A stretch of 54,791 bases of DNA, taken from Lachnospiraceae bacterium. Its GTDB lineage: Bacteria > Bacillota > Clostridia > Lachnospirales > Lachnospiraceae. Positions 22,550-30,895 of the stretch are shown here, piece after piece. Within the stretch, counting starts at the first letter, position 1; each line of letters begins with the position of its first letter. The notes under the pieces are model-generated. The model was not told where the DNA came from. It did not search any database and saw only the letters and a program-made list of their open reading frames with translations. Position numbers and translations under genes: made by a program. Location of the stretch: the NCBI GenBank assembly GCA_024682115.1, contig JAIKZO010000022.1, positions 1-54,791 on the forward strand, in the 5' to 3' direction.

Positions 22550-23832
22550 TTTCCGTCTCCGGATATTTCTTTATATACTTCAAGAAGAGTTTCATAATTC
22601 TTCTGTCCGTCAAATTCTTCCAAAGCTCTCTTACGGCATCTTTCCGTCATCTCAAGAAGCTTTGAGGGATTGCCGTCCTCGGCCTTCCATACCTCTTCAA
22701 TGAGCTCCGCCATCTTCCGGCTGTTCCCTCTTTCAAAGATATAGCCTTCTTCGGGGCCTATCATGCTCTTAACACCGCCCGCATCCGACGTGACTGCCGG
22801 CACTCCGAGAAGCATCGCTTCGGCAAGTGTATTGGGCGAATTCTCAACATACGAAGGAAGAACGAAAACGCTCGCTGTAAGATATTCTTTTTTGATCTGC
22901 TCGTCATCCAGCATACCTGTGACCGTGATATGCCCTGTAAGACCGTTCTCTTCGATGAGCTTTCGAAGGTATTTCCCGTACGCAGGAAGCTTGAGCCTGC
23001 TCTTAAGATCATCGGCGTTTATGATGCTGTTCCCTGCTATCCTTATCTGAAGATCGGGATATCTTCCGATCAGCTTTCCGCAGGCTTCGATCAGGAAATG
23101 CATTCCTTTTATGGGATAATCTCCCTGTCCTACGAAGATCGAATGAGGTGTCGCACCGGAAAGCTCCCAGCGGCCTTCGTAAAAGCATTTTCTCATCGTC
23201 TCATTAACGGAAAAATATCTTAATTCTTCGTTTATTTCAAGAACCGCCTTTTTGTCGTTTTCGGTCCTGCCAATGACGTTTCCGGAAAGCTTTAAGGCTC
23301 TGGTCTCGCTTATCGCTCTTAAACGGAATTTCCTTTTCTGCACCCGCATCCAGTCTTTTCTTATTATGTCTCTGAACGAGGCTGAGTTGCATACCTTCGA
23401 GGGAAGCAATGCCATGTAATCCTCAGCTATCAGCCTGCAGATGCCCTGCATTCCTATAACGGTCCTCTTAGGATCGTTAAAAGCTATGACCGCGGAAAGC
23501 GCATGCGGGAATTCCGTGCCGAAAACATGCATGATGTCCGGCTTTATCTCATCGATATATCTTTTAAAAACACCCTCCAGCTCGCGGACATAATATTCCG
23601 GATGAGCAAGATCTTCATAGAACGCGAAATATGATATCCCGTCTATATCGGTCTTTGTCCCGGCAAGCGACAGATCCCCGGTGGGAAATGCGATATACAG
23701 TTTATCTTCGATGCCGTTTTTTCTCATCTGCTCGAGGAGACCCGAAAGCCATCCTTCTCTGGATGAATACTCCCTTCCGGTCTTTTTTGCAAATTCCGGC
23801 AACATTATATTAACTACCCAAAGTATCTTCAT
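22546..23832 (-). CDS. Glycosyltransferase family 4
   Basis: The 428-residue GT-B enzyme has FVGQGDYPIKGMHFLIEA, VTGMLDDEQIKKEYL and the E-x7-E motif in LPSYVENSPNTLAEAM, followed by GVPAVTSDAGG and a C-terminal helix. It probably adds a hexose or deoxyhexose to the repeat unit. It shares four-base overlaps with both neighbours. The window does not show which donor it uses. Confidence 0.92.
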   Translation of the reverse strand: MKILWVVNIMLPEFAKKTGREYSSREGWLSGLLEQMRKNGIEDKLYIAFPTGDLSLAGTKTDIDGISYFAFYEDLAHPEYYVRELEGVFKRYIDEIKPDIMHVFGTEFPHALSAVIAFNDPKRTVIGMQGICRLIAEDYMALLPSKVCNSASFRDIIRKDWMRVQKRKFRLRAISETRALKLSGNVIGRTENDKKAVLEINEELRYFSVNETMRKCFYEGRWELSGATPHSIFVGQGDYPIKGMHFLIEACGKLIGRYPDLQIRIAGNSIINADDLKSRLKLPAYGKYLRKLIEENGLTGHITVTGMLDDEQIKKEYLTASVFVLPSYVENSPNTLAEAMLLGVPAVTSDAGGVKSMIGPEEGYIFERGNSRKMAELIEEVWKAEDGNPSKLLEMTERCRKRALEEFDGQKNYETLLEVYKEISGDGK

Positions 23833-24650
23833 ATCTTCTTCTTTCCGTACATGATCCTCTTCACGGCATTATATGTCTTTGAAAAAAATCTGCTTTTGGC
23901 GGCAATCCTTCTTACCGGCGCAAGCGATAGTCCCATCAGGAACCGGTATTTTCTTATCTGTTTTTCCGACATGTATTTTGAGAGCACTTCCGCATGTTCT
24001 TTATCCGAAAGTTTTCTTCCTTCGGGGCTTTCGGAATATCCGTTTCCTTCGTAGTCGGCTACGGTAAATCCCATGTATGCCGTATGTGCCTTTGCTTCAA
24101 AAAAGCACCATAGGAACTGCTCATAATCCGCCCTGACCTTATATTGCGTCTCAAAAGGATGTCTCAGGATCAGTTCTCTTTTGTAAAAACATGCCTGATG
24201 ACACGGAACATTCCTGAAGCAGGCAAATTCATCGATGCGGGGATTTGACATGACTGCCGATCCCGATGTCATCTCAAAGATATCTCCGTAAAATACTGCG
24301 TCTTTGTTTCCTTCCGTCTCTTCGAACGATCTGATGAACGAAGCCGTCCTCTCAAGGACCGTACCGTCGGAAAGCCTGTCTCCGCAGTTCAGGAAATATA
24401 CATATCTGCCTTTTGCGGCCACAAGAGCGCGGTTCATCGCATCGTATATCCCGCTGTCCTTTTCTTCGACGAGCTCTATATCAAGGTCGTCATACTGCGA
24501 TATCGCATCGAGCGATCCGTCGGTCGAACCGCCGTCCTTTATTATGACCTCAAGATCCCTGAAGTTCTGAGCTTTTATACTGTTCAAAGTCTCGCCGAGC
24601 TTTTGTCCCGGATCGAGGCATACAATTATGATCGAAAAAAACTTTTCCAT
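23829..24650 (-). CDS. Glycosyltransferase family 2 (WcaA-like)
   Basis: The 273-residue GT-A protein has FSIIIVCLDPGQKLGETLNSI, IKDGGSTDGSLDAI and KDSGIYDAMNRALVAAKG, the last being the typical acceptor-side signature of colanic/capsular GT2 enzymes, followed by YFLNCGDRLSDG. No membrane segment. It lies 13 bases after the polymerase gene. Confidence 0.9.
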   Translation of the reverse strand: MEKFFSIIIVCLDPGQKLGETLNSIKAQNFRDLEVIIKDGGSTDGSLDAISQYDDLDIELVEEKDSGIYDAMNRALVAAKGRYVYFLNCGDRLSDGTVLERTASFIRSFEETEGNKDAVFYGDIFEMTSGSAVMSNPRIDEFACFRNVPCHQACFYKRELILRHPFETQYKVRADYEQFLWCFFEAKAHTAYMGFTVADYEGNGYSESPEGRKLSDKEHAEVLSKYMSEKQIRKYRFLMGLSLAPVRRIAAKSRFFSKTYNAVKRIMYGKKKI

Positions 24651-24663
24651 TCTTCACACCGGT

Positions 24664-25788
24664 CTATGAAACATCCGAGAGGATGGGTACCATTTCATGA
24701 TACAAAAAAGTCTGATAGGGCAGGATCCTCAGTCCGTCGGCACCCGCTTTTTTCAAAAGGAATATCACAAAGTACATGACTACTCCGGCTATGACCGCTA
24801 TCGTCACGAGTTTTTTTATCTTCTTATTCTCTATCCCGTTTATCAGTGCGGGAATAAAGAATATGTGAGTGATGTTAAGGTAATATCCCACTCTCCCTAT
24901 CGCAGGAAGGAATGAGCAGCATACATAGAGCACCAGTGCCCCGAGGTTACAGTAAAAGTAAAAAGAATTCCTCTTGTGCTTTTTCACGACCCTGTTATAC
25001 ATGATGAGCGAGAACACCAGGATCAGCGCACATCTTAATATGTTGATCATGCTGGTCCCGCCTTCGAGGTATTCCGTCTTTTCATAGGTCGGATAGATCA
25101 GAAGGAACAGCTTGAGGAAATAGTCCTTCAGGAAAAACGTTGAAGACGAAAGCACCAGAAGCACGACGAGCTGCCATGTCTTGTATGTCAGGGATGCCAG
25201 GAAATACAGGGGTATCACCACGAGCAGCGACTTATGGAACGTCGCACCCAAAAGCCCGAGTGCGATGAACTTGAACCACTCTCTGTTAAGAACATAGGGT
25301 ATCATGTTCACTGCTATCGCCAGCGCAAAGTAATACCTGATCGTATTAAAGCTCTGGAAATAATATCCCAGGAACATGAACAGGAAAAACGAAAACACAA
25401 ACGAATCCGCCTGACGATAGATAGCCTTTAAAAACAAAAAGATCGTAAGGAAAGCGAAAAGAGCGAACATCAGCAGAAAGTTTTCGTTCCTTCCGCTGAT
25501 AAGATAGATGAGTATGCATACCGCGTTGAAACCGAACTCCGTGGGGACCACCGTCGGTGTGTCGAGCTTACATCTTATAAGGTGAAAATACTCGACATAT
25601 TTGGCATAGTCGTTACCTACATTAAGTCTTAACGCCGATACTGCAAATAAAAGCAAAAAAACAGATAGAAGGCTAAATGCATTCAATACCTGTTGTCTGC
25701 TGAATCCGTATTGTAATCTGGCACACCGGTTGTTGACGAACAAAGCCAGCAAAACCGTAACGATCGCCAATACCGCATATAGGATCAT
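24664..25788 (-). CDS. EpsG-like polysaccharide polymerase
   Basis: The 374-residue protein has about ten hydrophobic helices from the N-terminus on and resembles EpsG/Wzy-type repeat-unit polymerases (NVGNDYAKYVEYFHLI in the first periplasmic loop, EFGFNAVCILIYL). Such proteins join lipid-linked repeats outside the cell membrane. No Wzx flippase gene is seen in the window. It overlaps the upstream GT gene by four bases. Confidence 0.82.
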   Translation of the reverse strand: MILYAVLAIVTVLLALFVNNRCARLQYGFSRQQVLNAFSLLSVFLLLFAVSALRLNVGNDYAKYVEYFHLIRCKLDTPTVVPTEFGFNAVCILIYLISGRNENFLLMFALFAFLTIFLFLKAIYRQADSFVFSFFLFMFLGYYFQSFNTIRYYFALAIAVNMIPYVLNREWFKFIALGLLGATFHKSLLVVIPLYFLASLTYKTWQLVVLLVLSSSTFFLKDYFLKLFLLIYPTYEKTEYLEGGTSMINILRCALILVFSLIMYNRVVKKHKRNSFYFYCNLGALVLYVCCSFLPAIGRVGYYLNITHIFFIPALINGIENKKIKKLVTIAVIAGVVMYFVIFLLKKAGADGLRILPYQTFLYHEMVPILSDVS

Positions 25789-26567
25789 AATGTCTTTCCT
25801 TCTGCTATTCCTTTTTTCAAAAGCCGGAACGCATCCTTTAAGGATCGTTCCTTAAGCATCGTATCTCTGTTCTTATATAAAAACCTGAAGCCGAGAAGTG
25901 CCGCTGCCTTCCCGTACAGGAAATGATAAAGGACCCCTCTGTCAAAAAAGAACTTGTCCGTGTATCCCTTAAACCAGGTCGATTCCCTGTATTTTTCCCT
26001 GCCGAGGCATTCAGTTACCGCATATATCTTAAGATGTTTCTTAAGGCAGTCGTGTAAAAAAAGCGAATCTTCGCCGTTGCTGTATTTTGCGCCTCCGCCG
26101 AAAAGAAGCGAAAACCTGATATCCTTATCAAGGATCTTCTGTCTGGAGATCGCAAGCGCATAGGCGGGATATCTTCCGTAATTCAGGGCGCTCACCCTGC
26201 GTTCCTTATCGTTATGATAAGTCCTGCGCCTTTCATCCACGTCAATGTTAAAAGCTATGACCGCCGCATCCGGATGGGAAGCAAAAGCATCCGTGACTTT
26301 TCTGACACAACCGTCATAATATTCTATGTCTTCATCGGAAAATAGACAGATGTCCGAATCGGCATTTTCAAGCGCCGTGTTTCTGCTAAGTCCCACTCCC
26401 CGGCCGTTCTGCCTTATCGTGAGCACTTTTCCGAAACCGTACTGCGTTTCATATCGCGCATCCTCGGAACACTGATCGACCAGCACCGCATCACCCTGGA
26501 GGTTCATAACAGCGGTCAGTTCTTTTTCATCCTTTTCGACTGCCGAGATCAAATACTGAAATGTCAT
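25785..26567 (-). CDS. Glycosyltransferase, GT2-like (family A)
   Basis: The 260-residue protein has a shortened GT-A fold: VLVDQCSEDARY, a GRGVGLSRNTALENADSDICLFSDEDIEYYDG acceptor/metal segment with a DED variant of DxD, and an ISRQKILDKDIRFSLLFGGGAKYSNGEDSLFLHDC segment. It is less typical than the other GTs here. Donor unknown. Confidence 0.8.
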   Translation of the reverse strand: MTFQYLISAVEKDEKELTAVMNLQGDAVLVDQCSEDARYETQYGFGKVLTIRQNGRGVGLSRNTALENADSDICLFSDEDIEYYDGCVRKVTDAFASHPDAAVIAFNIDVDERRRTYHNDKERRVSALNYGRYPAYALAISRQKILDKDIRFSLLFGGGAKYSNGEDSLFLHDCLKKHLKIYAVTECLGREKYRESTWFKGYTDKFFFDRGVLYHFLYGKAAALLGFRFLYKNRDTMLKERSLKDAFRLLKKGIAEGKTL

Positions 26568-26581
26568 ACGGTTCCTCTTGA

Positions 26582-27724
26582 TCAGGCGAAATACCTGTTA
26601 AGATATTCTTCATCCGCTTCGGATATAACGGCACCCAGAACATTGCAGTCCTGGTTCTTCAAAAGCGAAAGGACTCTCTCCGTCTTACGCGAAGCATTTC
26701 CGACACCGAACGGAATAAGGATTATGACTCCGCCCATCCTGCGTATGAACTCGCATTCCCTGTCGGTAAGTTCCGATTCGTTCAAAGGATATATCTTCCA
26801 TTCCTTTTCCTTTTCGTCCGCAAACCAGTCGTCCTCATCCTCTTCGGAACGGACATGCCATACCAGTTCTCCGCTGACCCTTCCGTCGCCTCCGAGCTGG
26901 CCGCCTTCTTTCCAGTTAAGGATCTTTTCCATGTCCGCACCGCGAAGTTCGGCATGGTCGTCAATATCTATGAACACCAGCGATTTCTTTTCCGAAAGCA
27001 GATAAAGAAGGTTGGCTTTGAGCTCCTGATTATAGGGCTGAAGGCCTTTCTGGTTACGCGTCATTATTCCAAGTGCCTTTATCGGGAATCTCTTTTCAAG
27101 ATCCGACTGGACGCATATGGTCTCGTTAAGCACATATCCGAACAGATAAGCCATAAGGGTAACTATTCCGAAGATGATCGCTCCGGATATTCCGGAAACC
27201 ATCGTCTTGTTCTCCCAGTAAACACGCTCCGGAGAAATACTCCTTATCGTGTATATCGCACGAAGCTCATCCGTAGTCGTTGCATAAAGTGTAAGCCCGT
27301 CCTGAACGGCCGCCTGAACTTCACGGACGAATTTTTCCGTATTGCCCGTTACCGTCACGGTAAGGAGTCTTACGTCCGAAAGGATCTCGGCTTTTGTCGC
27401 TTCGCGTACGGGAGCCGGATTGTATCCGGGAAGGTATGTCATGATACATTCCATTACCGGATCCGCATCCATGAGCTCATCCCATGTGTATCCGTTGTAA
27501 TACTGATATACGTCACCGTTCTCGTCGACATTAAAGCTTATATAAAGCTTTGATACGGCCTTGTATTCAATGGGCATGTTAATGGAACGTACGATCTGAT
27601 AAGTCAGTGCACCGACACCGAAACCGAGTATCGTAAGAACGATGATTATCCATATTCTTCTTTGCAGGTAGAGTCCGAACCTCTTAAGGTCGATCCCCTC
27701 TTTGCGATAGGTTATATTACTCAT
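26582..27724 (-). CDS. Wzz/CpsC-like chain-length protein with degenerate CpsD-like domain
   Basis: The 380-residue protein has membrane helices at about 24-42 and 177-198 flanking an extracytoplasmic Wzz-type domain, as in CpsC/CapA adaptors. Beyond the second helix a cytoplasmic domain continues for about 180 residues. It keeps bacterial tyrosine-kinase landmarks such as ALGIM (217-221), YNQELKANL (231-239), a strand KKSLVFIDID (246-255) and the final NVLGAVISEA (361-370), but it has no Walker A GKS/T. So it looks like a pseudo-kinase fused to the adaptor. No separate CpsD-type kinase is found in the window. It probably controls chain length with the polymerase. Confidence 0.82.
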   Translation of the reverse strand: MSNITYRKEGIDLKRFGLYLQRRIWIIIVLTILGFGVGALTYQIVRSINMPIEYKAVSKLYISFNVDENGDVYQYYNGYTWDELMDADPVMECIMTYLPGYNPAPVREATKAEILSDVRLLTVTVTGNTEKFVREVQAAVQDGLTLYATTTDELRAIYTIRSISPERVYWENKTMVSGISGAIIFGIVTLMAYLFGYVLNETICVQSDLEKRFPIKALGIMTRNQKGLQPYNQELKANLLYLLSEKKSLVFIDIDDHAELRGADMEKILNWKEGGQLGGDGRVSGELVWHVRSEEDEDDWFADEKEKEWKIYPLNESELTDRECEFIRRMGGVIILIPFGVGNASRKTERVLSLLKNQDCNVLGAVISEADEEYLNRYFA

Positions 27725-29120
27725 TATCAGCCTTCTCTCCCGAAGGGTTCTTCATTGCCGTGGTCTGTGAACTCTCCACCCCTTCTGTACTCTCGGGTTT
27801 GATCAGTATCTTAAGGGTGAGCAGCATCAGTTTAAGATCCAGCCACACCGAATAGTTCTCTATATAAGTAAGGTCAAGCTTAAGCTTGTCATAAGGTGTC
27901 GTATTGTATTTGCCGTAGACCTGTGCATATCCTGCAAGTCCCGCCTTCATCTTCATCCTGAACACAAACTCCGGCATCTTCTGCGAATACTGCTCTATGA
28001 TCTCGGGGCGCTCGGGCCTTGGACCTATGAACGACATATCCCCGATAAAGATGTTGAAAAGCTGGGGAAGCTCATCTATCCGGACGCTTCTGATGAACTT
28101 TCCTATGGGCGTTATCCTTGAATCGTTCTTGGAAGCAAGGCGCGCCACTCCGTCCTTTTCGGCATCCACCTTCATGCTGCGGAATTTAAGTATCTTAAAT
28201 TCCTTTCCTCCGGCCGTGCATCTTACCTGCTTATAAAGAACAGGTCCCCTGTCGTATAGCTTTATCACTATAGCCGTGATCAGCATGACGGGTGATGTGA
28301 GTACGATAAGTATGATCGAAAGTATAAGATCGATCAGTCTCTTCGTGGCTCTCTGTTCAACGGTCAGCGCATGTTCTCCGATAAGAAGCAGCGGTGTGTC
28401 AAAAAGATGAACGGCATCGGATCCCTTGATAAGGACATCCGGAATCTTGGGCATCATATAAACCCTTATCGATCTTGAATAGCAGAACTTTAAAAGTCTG
28501 TTCCTCTTATAGGTATCAAGATCCCAAAGGAGTACCGTCCTATATTCTTTTTCAATGACGTCGCAGATATTCTCGATACCTTCGGAAACGTTTACGGTCC
28601 TTGCGATATTGAACTTATCGGAACGCGAATTGAACTTTCTTACGATATCCTCGTACGGTCTGTCACCGTGTACCAGAAGTATCTGCCTCGGCGGATATAC
28701 CCTGTGATATATGACATTACAGAGCAGAGTCCACAAAATGATGATCACTGTCTGAACAAAGAACAGGAGAAAGAATCTCCTGACCGGCAAAAGCCAGTTG
28801 TTCATGAGTGATAACTGTGCATAGGTAATGATATTGACCAGTATGGCAGCGACGATCTGTGATATTATCACATCCATCGGCTTCAGGTATCCGACTTTAA
28901 GCCCGCCGTATGTACTTGTGAAAAAATACAGCAGCACAAAATATATAAATATGATGAGAATGTGTCCGTTTACAAAGAACTTAAGACCGGTATTGCTGTG
29001 GTTGATGCTGGGGTAAAAACTGTTGAACCACAGATATGCATATACCCCTGTCTCAAACATCAGTCCGATGAGGTTCAGGAACAGCATTATCATTCTTTTT
29101 GCTGCAAGTTTTTTGTTCAT
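27717..29120 (-). CDS. Priming sugar-phosphate transferase (polyprenyl phosphoglycosyltransferase)
   Basis: The 467-residue protein starts repeat-unit assembly by moving a hexose-1-phosphate onto undecaprenyl phosphate. It has several N-terminal membrane helices, a central CoA-binding-like region (about 145-230), and the conserved C-terminal catalytic domain: KRLIDLILSI, LYKQVRCTAGGKEFKILKFRSM and the signature SFIGPRPERPEI. It overlaps the Wzz-like gene by eight bases. The donor sugar cannot be read from the sequence. Confidence 0.93.
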   Translation of the reverse strand: MNKKLAAKRMIMLFLNLIGLMFETGVYAYLWFNSFYPSINHSNTGLKFFVNGHILIIFIYFVLLYFFTSTYGGLKVGYLKPMDVIISQIVAAILVNIITYAQLSLMNNWLLPVRRFFLLFFVQTVIIILWTLLCNVIYHRVYPPRQILLVHGDRPYEDIVRKFNSRSDKFNIARTVNVSEGIENICDVIEKEYRTVLLWDLDTYKRNRLLKFCYSRSIRVYMMPKIPDVLIKGSDAVHLFDTPLLLIGEHALTVEQRATKRLIDLILSIILIVLTSPVMLITAIVIKLYDRGPVLYKQVRCTAGGKEFKILKFRSMKVDAEKDGVARLASKNDSRITPIGKFIRSVRIDELPQLFNIFIGDMSFIGPRPERPEIIEQYSQKMPEFVFRMKMKAGLAGYAQVYGKYNTTPYDKLKLDLTYIENYSVWLDLKLMLLTLKILIKPESTEGVESSQTTAMKNPSGEKADNE

Positions 29121-29130
29121 TTTATCTCCG

Positions 29131-29886
29131 TTAAAGTCTGCGGAGCGTTGCTCTCAATGCCCAGAACACAAAGTAACGGGCACTTTTTAAGACTCCGAGT
29201 CCTTCTTCGTTTCTGTATAGATTCCAGATCCTCTTTATCGCGACCGCTTTGTTTGACGAAAGCGATGATAACGGTCTCCTGTATATCGCAAGATTTTCGT
29301 TAAGTCCGTATGCGGTATACCCTTTCCTGAGGATCCTCCACCATGTGGCGGTATCTTCGGAAGGTACGCTTTTCATCCTGATCTCTTCCTTTGAGATCCC
29401 TTCCGTATCGAACATCACCGTGGTGGTAAAGATTATCGTTCTCGATAAAGCTTTTTTATATTCAAGGCGGTCGCAAACATTGACTAACCTTCCTGTCCCT
29501 TCCGCGTTCTCATCACCGAATTCGTAGGAAGTATATGCAAAGACCGCACCTTTTTCCTTCATGAATGAAAGCTCTTTTTCAAGCTTTTCCTTATGCCAGA
29601 TGTCATCCGCGTCGATGAAAGCGATGTATCTTCCCCTCGCACGGTCGATCCCCTCGTTTCTGGCATTTGCCGCACCTTTATTCTCCTTGAGCGAAACGAG
29701 TTTTATCCTCTCATCTCCAAGGAATCCCGATATCACATCAGCACTGTCATCGGTCGAGGCATCATCGATGAGCCAGAGTTCCCATTCGGTATAAGTCTGC
29801 GCGAGCACCGACTTTATCGCTTCACCGACGTAAGATGATGCGTTATATACCGGTGTTATGATGCTGACGGTACCGGCACCTTCCAT
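29131..29886 (-). CDS. Glycosyltransferase family 2
   Basis: The 251-residue GT-A protein has SIITPVYNASSYVGEAIKSV, WLIDDASTDDSADVI, NKGAANARNEGIDRARG and FIDADDIWHKEKL. It adds one sugar to the repeat unit. It is placed immediately behind the GtrB-type gene, with the start following that gene's stop without a gap. Donor is unknown. Confidence 0.9.
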   Translation of the reverse strand: MEGAGTVSIITPVYNASSYVGEAIKSVLAQTYTEWELWLIDDASTDDSADVISGFLGDERIKLVSLKENKGAANARNEGIDRARGRYIAFIDADDIWHKEKLEKELSFMKEKGAVFAYTSYEFGDENAEGTGRLVNVCDRLEYKKALSRTIIFTTTVMFDTEGISKEEIRMKSVPSEDTATWWRILRKGYTAYGLNENLAIYRRPLSSLSSNKAVAIKRIWNLYRNEEGLGVLKSARYFVFWALRATLRRL

Positions 29887-30816
29887 TCAGATCTCCTCTT
29901 TTATCAGATAAATAGGTCTCTGCTTTACCTCAAGATATGTCTTGGCTAGATACTGGCCGACTATACCGAGACAGAAAAGCTGGATCCCCGAAACAAGCAG
30001 GATGATACATACCATTGAAGGCCATCCCGAAGTTTTGTCTCCGAAAATGAGTGCTCTTACGATAACGAAGATTATCGCAAGGAAAGCCACAATGCAGAAG
30101 AACACACCAGCAAATGCTGCAAAGGCGAGCGGGAATGTACTGAACGATGTTATCCCTTCGAGAGAATATGCGAAAAGCTTCCAGAAGGACCATTTGGTCT
30201 CTCCTTTTCTGCGCTCCACATTCTCAAATTCTATCCATTTGGTCTCAAAACCGACCCATCCGAAGATACCTTTGGTGAAGCGGCAGTATTCCGGCATGGA
30301 AAGGATCGCATCCGCGACCTGACGTGTCATCAGCCTGTAATCCCTTGCTCCGTCGACTATATCCGTCTTGGATATCTTGTGCATGATGCGATAGAACATT
30401 CTCGCAAAGAAGCTCCTTATGAGGGGTTCGCCTTTTCTTGAAACGCGTCTTGTTGCGACGCTGTCATAACCTTCTTCAAGTGTCTTGAACATCTCGGGCA
30501 GGAGTGAGGGCGGATCCTGAAGATCGGCATCCATTATCACCACATAATCGCCTTTGGACTTTCTGAGGCCCGCAAGGATAGCGGCTTCTTTTCCGAAATT
30601 ACGCGAAAACGAGACAAGATGTACTCTCTTGTCTTTTTCTGCGAGTTCCTTTACCTTAATGACCGTATCGTCCTTCGATCCGTCATCGATAAAGAGCAGT
30701 TCAAAATCCGTTTCCTTTGAATTCAGGAACTGCTCGTTCTTTATGAACTCATCATAAAAATCACTTACGTTGTCCTGTTCGTTATAGCACGGAACCACAG
30801 CCGTCAACAGTTTCAT
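29887..30816 (-). CDS. GtrB-type polyprenyl-phosphate glycosyltransferase
   Basis: Starting at the ATG at 30816 gives 309 residues. The GT2 domain has AVVPCYNEQDNVSDF, ELLFIDDGSKDDTV, MDADLQDPPSLL and the DGARDYRLM segment typical of the GtrB/DPM1 group. Two membrane helices follow near the C-terminus (about 225-250 and 263-285). These enzymes make polyprenyl-phosphate sugars. I prefer this start over the ATG at 30840 because a GGAG site lies eight bases before it, and the upstream ATG would be at the transcription start. It is the first gene of the polysaccharide operon. No GtrA flippase is beside it. Confidence 0.88.
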   Translation of the reverse strand: MKLLTAVVPCYNEQDNVSDFYDEFIKNEQFLNSKETDFELLFIDDGSKDDTVIKVKELAEKDKRVHLVSFSRNFGKEAAILAGLRKSKGDYVVIMDADLQDPPSLLPEMFKTLEEGYDSVATRRVSRKGEPLIRSFFARMFYRIMHKISKTDIVDGARDYRLMTRQVADAILSMPEYCRFTKGIFGWVGFETKWIEFENVERRKGETKWSFWKLFAYSLEGITSFSTFPLAFAAFAGVFFCIVAFLAIIFVIVRALIFGDKTSGWPSMVCIILLVSGIQLFCLGIVGQYLAKTYLEVKQRPIYLIKEEI

Positions 30817-30848
30817 CGCTTGTTCTCCGTTTGTGAGCATTTGGCTTA

Positions 30849-30877
30849 ATTATACCATATACTGCTGTTTGTTTAAA
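30849..30877 (-). promoter_or_regulatory. Promoter of the polysaccharide operon
   Basis: On the minus strand TTTAAA (30877-30872), 17 bases and an extended -10 (TG, one base, then TATAAT at 30854-30849) predict a start near 30842. It lies just after the aconitase-like gene, whose stop is at 30896, so the polysaccharide genes can be expressed separately from the sugar-nucleotide genes. Confidence 0.78.
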
Positions 30878-30895
30878 ACCCGGCCGCCCCTGTGA

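Noticed and set aside
26855-27553. A 232-codon frame antisense to the Wzz-like gene
   Set aside because: The minus frame has membrane helices and continuous operon overlap; this frame has no start signal or recognisable domain.
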